NCBI GenBank assembly: GCA_052174115.1 | Contig: JBQMRX010000001.1 | Span: 992,001-1,056,000, forward strand | Reading direction: 5' to 3' | Length of the DNA stretch: 64,000 nt | Source: Arsenophonus sp052174115 | GTDB taxonomy: Bacteria; Pseudomonadota; Gammaproteobacteria; Enterobacterales; Enterobacteriaceae | Shown here: piece after piece, positions 1 through 10,161 of the stretch | Layout of the letters: the number at the start of each line of letters is the position of its first letter | Position numbering within the stretch: the stretch's first letter is position 1 | The notes under the pieces: generated by a model | What the model was told of the DNA's origin: nothing | The model's database searches: none | What the model saw: the letters and a program-made list of their open reading frames with translations, nothing else | Made by a program: the position numbers and the translations under genes

Positions 1-2991
1 TTATTTAAAAATATAAAATGATATAAAATTATTTAATTATATTCAATAATATTTTTTATGTAATTAATATAATAACTAATTTTCATAAAATATATTAAAT
101 TTATTAAAATATTAATATAGAAACTATATTAAATTATATTAAAAATATTTTAATCTTTTTTTTTAAAATAAAAGTTATATTGAATGTTTCCTATAAGAAA
201 TAGTTCTATATAAATAATTTAAATAAGAAAAATAATTTATTAAAAAGAAAGAATAAAAAATATATTTTAATTATAAATTAATATTAATAAAAACATTAAA
301 TTTTATTTTTTTATTTGAAAAGCGAAACAATAAATAAATAGATAAAATTTAAAAAATAACAATTATTCAATAATTAATTCAATTAGGTGATTTACTATTC
401 ATTATTATATAATATTGATGTTTATATCATTATTAAAGCTAAAAATACATTTAATGTATAATCATTGATTTATAGACTTTGCAAGTTAATTTTTTTAAAA
501 TATTCAATTGTTAATTTCTATATATAGTGGATAATTTATAAAAGTATATTTATTAATATACTATAATTTATAATAAAATACTTTAATTTAAAATAGAATT
601 ACTAACAGTAAATATTAAATATTTAAATTTATTTTTTAAATATTAAGATAAACTAAATTAAAATAAATAAAAAGAAAAATAAATTAAAATAAAATTTATT
701 AAAAATACATAAAATTACTATTAAATTTATAAAAATTATTCTTAAAAATTCAAGTGTATTATTAAATATATCTAAAGAATTTATATAATCTATAAATAAA
801 TATATTAAAAAAACCAATTTTTATTTCAAATGATTTAATTTATATATTATAAATATATAATATATATGTTGTTTTAATAAATAACAATATTTTATATTAA
901 TTAATTATCATAGTTTAGAGAGAGTGCTAAGATTTTAGCTTAGTTTTAATAATGAAAATTATTACATGTTTTTAATTACTTAAAATTAAATTAAAATTTT
1001 GATTAAATTAAATTGTATTAATAATATCTTAATATCTATTCTTTAGTTTAAATAAATTTAATATATAATATATAATTTATTATTTTATAATAAATTAATT
1101 TGTTTATTTTAATAAAATTATGCAAGTAAAATTACTTTCTTATTTAATTAATAATTTTAATAAGAAATATAAAATAATAAAAATCAATTAAATATATTTT
1201 ATTATATCCATTTTCAATTTTAACTTTTTATGTAAATTTTTATATAAAATATCATAGATCATATAATTATAATATCGTTAAAATATTAAATACATTTTTT
1301 CTTAATATTTTAATTATTAAAATAATTTATAGAAAAATTTATGATTTTTAGTACCTAATTTATTAGAGTTATATATTAATTGAATTAATATATTATATTT
1401 TTGATTATTATTAATTATCTTTTATTTTAATTAAGATATTTGTACTTTTTAAAATCTAAATTAATATTATCTCTTATATTGACATTAATTTGATAGGTAA
1501 CTTGATATTTTATTTTTAATGATATTAATTATTTAATTTATTGTATTTTATTAAATTTTCAATTTTTAATATTATTTATTTTATAAAATTCTTTATTTTA
1601 TTACTGACTTTAAATTTAATTAGTTTTAATAAAAAGTAATCTATTTAACTAAGAATTTATTTGTTTTTATATTATTAAAATAGTACATTTTAATATAGAA
1701 ATAAGCATTATTTAATATTTAAATAATAAAAAATAAATTTATTTCTATAAATATCGAAGTAATTTTATTTTTTACAAAAAACTATATTTTTTTATATTAT
1801 TTAATTTTTATTATTTATACTCATATTTTACTTATTTTATATATTTATGATATATCTTATCTTTTTTTAAATAAAAAACTATTTCTATATAAATTTAATT
1901 TTTATATATAAAAATTAAATTGTTTCCATGATCAATGATATGATACATATCATATCTCCCTAAAATTAAGATGTTTTATATTTTAATATCTTTAATTAAA
2001 GTATTTATATACCCTTTAAATATTTATTTTTATATTAAGGTAAAATATAAAATATAATTCTTTATAGATTCTAAAATATCAATATAATTTAAAAAATTCA
2101 TTACTTATATTAATTAATAAATTATTTTATAAATTAAAATCAACAAGTTTAAATAATAATTAATTTTTAATATTTTTTATATATATAATTTATATAATTA
2201 ATAGAGTTAAGATATGAGTAATTATGAATAATTGTAATATAAATATGGTTTTTTTGTTTTATAACTAGTAAATTTTATTATTAGTTTATTTATATTTAAT
2301 AAGAAATATTTTATTATTAAAATATTTAAAAATTGGTATAATATAAGAATTATTTAGTAGTTAAATTATATTTAACATTAAATATAATTTATATATAATA
2401 TAATTAATTATTATATGTTAATAATTAATTAATAATTCAATTATATATTGAAAATAATATTAGATAAGTTATATGCATATTAAAAATTAATACTGTTTTC
2501 TCAAAAACTCGATGATATTTATCTTTAAAATCTAACTATTTTCTTTAATTTATTTATTTAATGAATAAAATTAATAATTAAAATCATTTATTATTAAAAA
2601 ATTTTAAAACAATTACAAGAAAATTTCTAAATATAAATAAATATCAAATTGATAAGTAACTTGATATATGTTATTATTTATTAAAATTAACAAATATTTA
2701 ATATAATTACTTAATAAATTTTTATCGTTAAAATATTAATTTTTTAATTTATTTAAATATTTTATTATTTTTAACTAATCTAATCAAAGTTTCTAATAAA
2801 AGTAGTTTTTATAAAAATAAAACTATTTTTATTTATAGTTTACTTTCTATTTTATATACTATCTTTAATTAAAAAAATAAATTTTAAATAAAATAACTTT
2901 TATCATCATTTTATTTTTATTGGTTAAAAAATAATTAATTATTTAATAAATAAATAATATTCTCTCGTTATTTTTATAATTAAGCTAATAT
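1..2991. other. Non-coding AT-rich desert before ydiK
   Basis: No open frame with recognisable protein similarity was seen on either strand. The stretch is about 10% G+C and rich in stop codons. Slightly GC-richer islands lie at 911-945 and 1924-1975; the second contains a dyad at 1937-1956. A 22-bp imperfect direct repeat occurs at 1487-1508 and 2646-2667. The region is most likely decayed former coding DNA plus the ydiK promoter, which I cannot pinpoint. Confidence 0.7.
1937..1956. promoter_or_regulatory. Operator-like dyad gatatgata-ca-tatcatatc
   Basis: Two perfect 9-bp arms are separated by 2 bp, in a patch that is GC-richer than its surroundings. The shape resembles a repressor half-site pair, but it matches no operator I can name confidently and lies about 1 kb upstream of ydiK. 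It may be a chance dyad or a relic of a lost promoter. Confidence 0.2.
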
Positions 2992-4062
2992 ATGGAAAAA
3001 ATAAAATCTCCTAATGATCTACCAAAATTTATTTTTAGTATAATTTCTATTTTATTAATGATAGCAGCATGTTTTTGGATATTAAAACCATTTATACTTG
3101 GTTTTCTTTGGGCAGGTATGGTGGTTATTGCAACTTGGCCACTATTTAAAAAAATTGAAAAAAAACTATGGTATAAAAAATGGCTGGCAAGTATAATAAT
3201 GACGCTATTAGTAATATTATTGTTTGTTATTCCATTTGCAATATTAATTAATGGTATTATAGAAAGTAGTGATACATTAATTACATGGGCAAAATCACCA
3301 GCTAAGATTAAATTACCTGAGTTGCTATGCTTAAAAAACTTACCATTAATAGGCAATAAATTTTTTTATGGTTGGCACGCATTAATAGCTAATAATAGTA
3401 ATATATTAATTACTAAACTACAACCTTATATTATAGAAGCAACTAGTTGGCTTTTAGAACAAGTTATCAATGCTGGACGTTTTATTTTTCATCTTATCGT
3501 AATGTTATTATTTAGCTCATTACTATATTTAAAAGGAGAAAATCTTATATCAAGTATTCGACATTTTGCGTTTCGTCTAGCGAATAAACAGGGCGATATT
3601 GCTATTGTACTTGCTGGTCAATCAATTCGTGCTGTTGCTTTAGGTGTAGTTGTAACCGCATCAATACAAGCGATAACTGGAGGTATCGGGTTAGCTTTAG
3701 TAAATATTCCTTATACTGCGATATTAACAATTCTTATTTTTGTATGTTGCGTTGCTCAACTTGGTCCTTTGTTGATTATGATACCATCAATAATATGGTT
3801 ATTTTGGTCAAGAGATACTAATTTAGCTATTATTATGATTATATGGAGCATAATTGTTGCAACAATGGATAGTATTTTACGCCCTTTTTTAATAAAAATT
3901 GGCGCAAATTCATCAATGATACTTATTTTAATTGGTGTTATTGGTGGAATTTTATCATTTGGCTTAATTGGAATTTTTATTGGCCCGGTAGTTTTAGCTG
4001 TCTCACATAAATTACTAACTGCTTGGATGAATGAAGTTTCAAAACCAACTAAATGTGATTAA
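2992..4062 (+). CDS. ydiK: AI-2E family inner-membrane transporter YdiK
   Basis: The 356-residue product is a polytopic inner-membrane protein of the AI-2E/PerM family and matches E. coli YdiK (about 370 aa) almost end to end. Recognisable blocks are the N-terminal ILKPFILGFLWAG region, the central GQSIRAVALGVVVTA stretch and the C-terminal GVIGGILSFGLIGIFIGPV segment. Hydrophobic segments at roughly residues 13-35, 38-50, 60-85, 155-180, 210-235, 240-275 and 300-340 fit the family topology. Its short soluble C-terminus is trimmed relative to E. coli. The transported substrate is not established for YdiK. In E. coli ydiK lies in the same part of the chromosome as aroH, and here the next gene relic downstream is aroH, so old neighbourhood is preserved. 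The ATG start agrees with the homologue; upstream no strong Shine-Dalgarno is seen. Confidence 0.9.
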   Translation: MEKIKSPNDLPKFIFSIISILLMIAACFWILKPFILGFLWAGMVVIATWPLFKKIEKKLWYKKWLASIIMTLLVILLFVIPFAILINGIIESSDTLITWAKSPAKIKLPELLCLKNLPLIGNKFFYGWHALIANNSNILITKLQPYIIEATSWLLEQVINAGRFIFHLIVMLLFSSLLYLKGENLISSIRHFAFRLANKQGDIAIVLAGQSIRAVALGVVVTASIQAITGGIGLALVNIPYTAILTILIFVCCVAQLGPLLIMIPSIIWLFWSRDTNLAIIMIIWSIIVATMDSILRPFLIKIGANSSMILILIGVIGGILSFGLIGIFIGPVVLAVSHKLLTAWMNEVSKPTKCD

Positions 4063-4247
4063 ATAATTTAACTAAAATTTATTATTAATATTGATATTCT
4101 TTTAATTAAACAATAAATATAAAATTAAAAATAATCTTTATAATTTATAACTTAATTATTTTTAGTTTAAAATTTAATTGTTTATTTTTTAAATACTAAT
4201 AAAAAACTAAATATATATAAAATATATATATATAATTAATAATAAAT

Positions 4248-4276
4248 TATAAAGATATGATATTAATATCTTTATA
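4248..4276 (+). terminator. Possible ydiK terminator hairpin
   Basis: Eleven-bp complementary arms (4248-4258 and 4266-4276) flank a 7-nt loop, 186 bp after the ydiK stop. There is no clear T-run after it, and in DNA this AT-rich such stems arise by chance fairly often. Confidence 0.25.
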
Positions 4277-4622
4277 TAAATAAATAAATAAACACATAAT
4301 TTTGATTACTAATATTTATAATTATTTTTATTTTTAATAATTTAATTTTATTAACTTAATAGTTTTTAACTTTAAAAAATAATCTATTAATATAAATAAG
4401 ATTATGATTATTTTATTTATGATAAGTTCTATTATTAAAGTTAAATTAAAATTAAAATATTAAATTTAAGTATAATAATCACCATATAATAAGATCTAAT
4501 TATTACCATTAATAATAACAATAATAAAATTCACTTATTTTATATTTAATTTCTAAATAAAATTAATTATATTTTAATCAAAAAATATCAGTTATTTTTT
4601 ATAATTTATTATTAAGGACATG

Positions 4623-4656
4623 ATTAATATCATTAATATCATTAATATCATTAATA
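4623..4656. repeat. Short tandem repeat, unit attaatatc
   Basis: Three complete copies of a 9-bp unit and a 7-bp partial copy run head to tail without mismatch. It lies in non-coding DNA and looks like replication-slippage expansion. Confidence 0.85.
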
Positions 4657-6019
4657 AATTTAACTATTTTCATAAATATTTTAGTTAATAGTAATGCGCT
4701 CTACTGTTTTTTATTAATTTTTAATTAATAATATTATATTACGTTAATTAAAATTATTTTTACTTTTAATCTATATTAATTAATTAATAATAATACTATT
4801 TGATTAATATTAACTAATAAAAATAACTTAAACTTTAGAAATATTTTAATATACTATTATTTTTATTAAATTTTTAATTATTATTTATTTATTATTATAA
4901 TAATTATTATAATAAATTATATATATATTATAAGTTTAAAATAAATTATAAATTAAAATCTCTTTATAAGACTATATACTTAAATAATAAAAAATAATTT
5001 AATAACAAATTTTAATTTATATTTAAAATAAAATTACTAAGTTATAAAAAAACTAAATTAATACATATCATATAGATATATTTTATGCCAGAAGCAATCA
5101 TAATATTGCAATAATTATCACTTTTATAAATAAAATATATAAAAGAAATGTTTTAATTGTATTATTTATCATAAAATTTTTTAATCTTTCTTATAATATA
5201 AGAGATTACTTTAATCATTCTTTATTATAGAAAACACATCAAAAAAATAAAATAAAAATTAATTAAATTTATTCTAAATTATATTTATTTTTTTAACTTA
5301 TTATTTAGTTATCTTATTTAATAATAAAAATAATTATTAATTAATATAATTAGTTATAATTAAATTATTAAATTTTTAATTAATCAGATCTATTAAAAAT
5401 TAATTTAAAATCTAAAATAAAATTAAATTATATATTTAATAATTATATTTATTTAAATTAATATAATTATTAGAATTTTGATCTTTATATATACTGTCAT
5501 ATAATAACAATAAATTATTAAAAAATTTTAAATAAACTTAAGTTTATTTAAATATATAATATATTATTTATATAAATAAATATCTATTCACAATAAAAAT
5601 ATAGATAATTTATAATTATTTTCTTTAATTTAAAATTTAAATAAATAAATTTTTTTTCAATAATTAACTTCAATTGATTAAAGTAATTATTTGTAAAATT
5701 TACTATAAAGATCATTATACATATTTTATGTTAAAATAACAGATAAAAAATAATTAAAATTAAGACTTTATTTGAAAAATAAAATTATTTACTATTTTAA
5801 TACAAATATTTTTTAAAAATATCAAAAAACATCAATATACTTAAAACAATTAATCAGTTGTGTATATTTTGATAAATTTAAATTAATTAAAAAAATGCTC
5901 ATTATTCTAACGAGGTCTTAAGAATAATTGGATTCTATTTATTTTAATTTATTATAATATTAGCTTATTTAATAAAAATATCTTTTAAATTGAAGTATAT
6001 ATAAATAAATATATATAAA

Positions 6020-7155
6020 ACTAATGACTTAAGAACTCAATTTATTGATAACCTCATTACACCTCAAGCGCTTGTGAATGAATTTCCATTATCAAAAAAA
6101 AATTATTGAAAATATGACAAAGTCACAAAAAGCTATTAAATCTATTTTAATAGGACAAGAACAACGATTATTAGTTATTATTGGACCATGTTCTGTACAT
6201 GATACCAAAGCAGCGCTTGAATATGCAAAAATGCTTGTTAAACTATATATCAAATATAAAGATTATCTTGAAATTGTAATGTGTACTTATTTTGAAAAAC
6301 CAAGAACAGTGATTGGTTGGAAAGGTTTAATCTTAGATCCTGAACTTAATAATTCTTATCAACTTAATAAAGGTTTACGGTTAGCTTGAGAATTATTAAC
6401 TAACATTAATCAACTTGGATTACCAACAGCAACTGAATTTTTAGATATGATAATTGGCCAATATGTAGCTGACCTTATTTAGCTGGGAGCAATTGGCGCT
6501 AGAACAACAGAAAGTCAAATTCATCGCCAAATGGCATCAGCACTTTCATATCCAATTGGCTTTAAAAATAAGTACTGATGGTAATATTAATATTGCTATC
6601 GATGCTATTCGTGCAGCACGAGCTAGTTATGTATTTTTATTGCCAAATAAAAACGGACAAATGAGTATTTACAAAACTAAAGGCAATCCTTATGGCCATA
6701 TTATTATGCGAGGAGGAAAAGAACCTAAATTATAGTGCCAAAAATATTGCTATTGCTTGTAATTCAATTGAGTCGATTTGGGTTACCAGAACAATTAATT
6801 ATTAACTTTAGTCATGGTAATTGTCAAAAGATTTATTAACATCAAATAGAAGTTGCTAAAAATATTGCTAAATAATTACAAAAAGATTTGCTTGTAATTT
6901 TCTGGCATTATGGCAGAAAGTTTTCTAATAGAAGGTACACAACAAGTAATTGCTGGAAAACCTCTTACTTATGGTCAATGTATTACTGATCCATGTTTAG
7001 GTTGGCATGATACTGAACGTTTACTAATTATATTAGTTGAAACTGTAAAACATCGATTTTTTATAATTATAAAAATAATTTTTATAGTTATTAAATTAAT
7101 TATCAAAATAATTTTTTATTACTTAAAAATAACCTTTTCTAAAAAGATTTATTAA
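6020..7155 (+). pseudogene. aroH: Decayed DAHP synthase (Trp-sensitive AroH type)
   Basis: Fragments in different frames reassemble nearly the whole of 3-deoxy-D-arabino-heptulosonate-7-phosphate synthase, the first enzyme of the shikimate pathway. Pieces recognisable in order include DLRTQFIDNLITP, LLVIIGPCSVHD, FEKPRTVIGWKGLI, LPTATEFLDM, GAIGARTTESQIHRQMASAL, NPYGHIIMRGGKEP, FSHGNCQK and LTYGQCITDPCLGW. The GQYVADLI and NPYGHI wording matches AroH rather than AroG or AroF. Visible lesions are no start codon in frame with the N-terminal part; a frameshift in a poly-A run near 6094-6102; TGA at 6387-6389; an extra T near 6480 followed within about ten bases by a lost G, which restores frame; a frameshift near 6568; another near 6731; TAA at 6837-6839 and 6873-6875; and a further shift before 6910. 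The original stop near 7060 is also gone, so the last frame runs on to 7155. No functional product is plausible. Confidence 0.93.
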
Positions 7156-8107
7156 ATTTTTATAAAAATAAATAAATTATAGTTATCTATTTCATCTTAT
7201 ATTTTTTAATTTTTATTAATTAATCATATTTTTTAATAATTGAATTTATGATTTTATCTTATGATTTAAATCTAAAAAAAACTTATTATTAATATTGAGA
7301 AAATCATACTAATAATATTAACTAAAGAGGATAGGTTTAAATTAAAAACTTTTTATTATTAGAATAATAAAACTACATTAATAGTATTATTTATATAAGT
7401 TAAATTAATATAAATTAATTAGTTTTAAAATAAGAATAAGTAATATTTTAATAATATAAAGATACTAGAAAGTTTTCTATAAGATAAAATAATTATTTTT
7501 TATATTAATCATAAAAAATAATTTTTCAGATATTAATAATAAAAAAAATATATTATCTTTTAAAATTTAACTATATTTTTTGAAGTGTTTAAAATATTAT
7601 AATAATAAATAATCTTTTTATTTAAAAATTAAAAAATTCCTATTAATCATACAAATCACTAAAAAAATTAAATTATTTAATTTAAATAAAACTTAAATTA
7701 ATTTCTATTATAAATTAAATATGATCATAAAAATTATTTATAATATTTTTTATTAAATAGAATATAATGAATAATTCATAACAAACAAAATTAAGTTTAT
7801 TAAAATATATCAAAACATTAATAAATATAAATAATTGTTATTTATATAACAAAATAAATTAAATTATTTTGTTATATTATTTAAGATTTAATAATAAGTA
7901 ACTAAATTTAATATAAGTAAATTTAATTATATATTAAAATTTAAAAATTTAATATCAAAAAAATAAAAAATTTTAATAAAATATAAGCATTAATAATTAA
8001 TATACAAAATAAAAAATTTTAATATATATATTTAATTATTTTTAATATTGTAAAAATAAATTTATTAATTTTTCTATTGTAAAAATTTAAATAAAAAACT
8101 AAATAAT

Positions 8108-8159
8108 ATTTTAATATATACATAAATTATTTAAAAATAATTTATGTATATATTAAAAT
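8108..8159. repeat. Perfect 24-bp inverted repeat, 4-nt spacer
   Basis: Arms 8108-8131 and 8136-8159 are exactly complementary around taaa; the outer pair of the spacer can also pair. A T-rich run follows on the plus strand. It is about 365 bp past the guaA stop, far for a terminator, so its role is open. Confidence 0.8.
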
Positions 8160-8494
8160 TTTTTATTTTATCAGTAATTATTGCTTTTTATATAAAACTT
8201 TTAGTTATTGATAAATTGTAATTTATGATAAATTAAATAAAATTTTATTTTATAATATATTATAATACAAATGAGTTTAATTAATTAATTTATTAAAATA
8301 TCTTTTATAAATAAATTTAATTAAAGTTGTTATTTTAGTAAAAGTTAATCACTTATCAATATTAATAGTAAAAATACAATTTTTGTTATTTATTTAATTT
8401 ATTCATTAAATAATGAATTTTATTTTTATAAACAAATAATGAATAATAAATACAATAATAATATAAAAATTATTACTTATAATATGATAATAAT

Positions 8495-8510
8495 TAACTA
8501 AATTTAGTTA
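8495..8510 (-). terminator. Possible guaA terminator palindrome
   Basis: A 16-bp self-complementary sequence (taactaaatttagtta) begins 14 bp after the guaA stop codon on the minus strand. The stem would be short and there is no strong T-run, so this is tentative. Confidence 0.3.
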
Positions 8511-8523
8511 TTAACAGTTAATT

Positions 8524-10101
8524 TTATTCCCACTCAATTGTCGCTGGTGGTTTATTGCTAATATCATAAACTACTCTTGAAATACCACTAACTTCATTAA
8601 TAATTCGACTTGAAACTAGATCAAGAAAATCATATGGCAAGCGAGCCCAATGAGCAGTCATAAAGTCAATGGTTTCAATAGCTCGTAATGATATAACCCA
8701 GTCATATTTACGTTCATCTCCCATTATACCAACAGAGCGAATTGGTAAAAAAACTGTAAAAGCTTGACTAACTTTATAATAAAGATCAGCTTTATTTAAT
8801 TCTTCAATAAAAATAGCATCTGCCTTACGTAATAAGTCACAATAAATTTTTTTTACTTCACCTAATATCCTTACACCAAAACCAGGTCCTGGAAAAGGAT
8901 GATGATATAATATATCATAAGGAAATCCTAGTTCTACGCCTACTTTACGTACTTCATCTTTAAATAATTCTTTTAATGGCTCAACTAACTTAAGTTTCAT
9001 TTTTTTTGGTAATCCACCTACATTATGATGAGATTTGATAGCATATGATTTATCTGTTTCTAAAATAGTGGATTCGATTACATCTGGATAAATAGTTCCT
9101 TGCGCCAACCATTTTACTTGTATTTGTTTAGCTGCTTGTTCATTAAATACTTCAATAAAAACACGTCCAATTATTTTACGTTTTAATTCTGGTTCACTAA
9201 TTCCAATTAATGCATTAAGAAAACGATCTTCAGCTGCTACATTAATAATATTAAAATTAAATTTAGTTGAAAATATAGTCATAATTTTTTGTACTTCATT
9301 TAAACGTAACAAACCGTTATCAACAAAGATACAAATTAATTGCTTACCAATAGCACGATTAAGTAATAACGCAGTAACTGATGAATCAATACCGCCTGAT
9401 AGTCCTAAAATAACCTGATCACTTCCAATTTGTTTTTTTAGATGTTGTACTATATTTTCAATAATTGATTTAGTAGTCCAATGTGCTTTACAGCGGCAAA
9501 TATCCAATACAAAATGTTGTAAAATTGCTACACCTTGATGAGTATGTGTAACTTCAGGATGAAATTGAATCCCATAGAAATGTTTTTCTTCATTAGCTAT
9601 AATTGCAAACGGACAATTATTAGTACTAGCTATAACTTTAAAATTAATTGGAATGACAGTTACTTTATCACAGTGACTCATCCAAACATCAAGTAATGGT
9701 TTACCATCTGCACTTAATCTATCATAAATATTATGAAATAATTCACAAGATTTTTGGATAAATACTTGTGCGTAACCAAATTCTCTTTCACCAGAGACTT
9801 CAACTTGTCCACCTAATTGGATAGACATAGTTTGCATTCCATAACAAATACCTAATACAGGAACACCAGCTTGAAAAACATATTCTGATGCACGTGGACT
9901 ATTTTTTTTAGTAGTACTTTCTGGTCCACCGGAAAGAATTATTCCATTTGGATTAAATCGACGAATTTGTTCAGCAGAAATGCTCCATGCCAAAAGTTCA
10001 CAATAAACTCCAATTTCACGAATACGACGAGCAATTAATTGACTATATTGTGAACCAAAATTAAGAATTAAAATTCGGTATTGATGAATTTCAGTTGTCA
10101 T
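8524..10101 (-). CDS. guaA: GMP synthase (glutamine-hydrolysing)
   Basis: The product makes GMP from XMP with glutamine and ATP, the last step of guanine nucleotide synthesis in the cytosol. It is 525 aa, exactly the E. coli length. The N-terminal class I glutamine amidotransferase domain carries the nucleophile Cys86 in LGICYGMQ and the His/Glu of IQFHPEV. It is followed by the ATP-pyrophosphatase domain with P-loop LGLSGGIDSS and by the dimerisation domain ending in NKPPATIEWE, the typical C-terminus. guaA lies 60 bp downstream of guaB on the same strand, the classic guaBA operon, and is presumably cotranscribed from a promoter before guaB. No lesion is visible; the protein is well conserved against a strongly AT-biased background. 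Confidence 0.98.
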   Translation of the reverse strand: MTTEIHQYRILILNFGSQYSQLIARRIREIGVYCELLAWSISAEQIRRFNPNGIILSGGPESTTKKNSPRASEYVFQAGVPVLGICYGMQTMSIQLGGQVEVSGEREFGYAQVFIQKSCELFHNIYDRLSADGKPLLDVWMSHCDKVTVIPINFKVIASTNNCPFAIIANEEKHFYGIQFHPEVTHTHQGVAILQHFVLDICRCKAHWTTKSIIENIVQHLKKQIGSDQVILGLSGGIDSSVTALLLNRAIGKQLICIFVDNGLLRLNEVQKIMTIFSTKFNFNIINVAAEDRFLNALIGISEPELKRKIIGRVFIEVFNEQAAKQIQVKWLAQGTIYPDVIESTILETDKSYAIKSHHNVGGLPKKMKLKLVEPLKELFKDEVRKVGVELGFPYDILYHHPFPGPGFGVRILGEVKKIYCDLLRKADAIFIEELNKADLYYKVSQAFTVFLPIRSVGIMGDERKYDWVISLRAIETIDFMTAHWARLPYDFLDLVSSRIINEVSGISRVVYDISNKPPATIEWE

Positions 10102-10161
10102 CTAAAGAAAATTCCAAAAATAAATAATAATTTAAAATTTATAAAAAAACTAATAAGATTA

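Larger units (their letters stand above)
4063..6019. other. Non-coding gap between ydiK and the aroH relic
   Basis: Nearly 2 kb of very AT-rich DNA without a recognisable gene. It contains a stem-loop at 4248-4276, a 9-bp tandem repeat at 4623-4656, a slightly GC-richer patch at 5075-5110, and another at 5893-5935 with 8-bp complementary arms about 90 bp upstream of the aroH relic. I could not assign any remnant to a known gene. Confidence 0.65.
7156..8523. other. Non-coding gap between the aroH relic and guaA
   Basis: AT-rich DNA with no recognisable gene on either strand. Its outstanding feature is a perfect 24-bp inverted repeat at 8108-8159. A smaller palindrome lies just past the guaA stop at 8495-8510. 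Confidence 0.7.

Noticed and set aside
2985..3356. Open frame antisense to ydiK
   Set aside because: It lies entirely opposite a well-conserved ydiK frame and has no recognisable protein similarity.
6493..7155. Two short open frames (6493-6735, 6910-7155) as separate genes
   Set aside because: Their sequences are consecutive pieces of AroH in shifted frames, and the end of the second is read-through past the lost stop.
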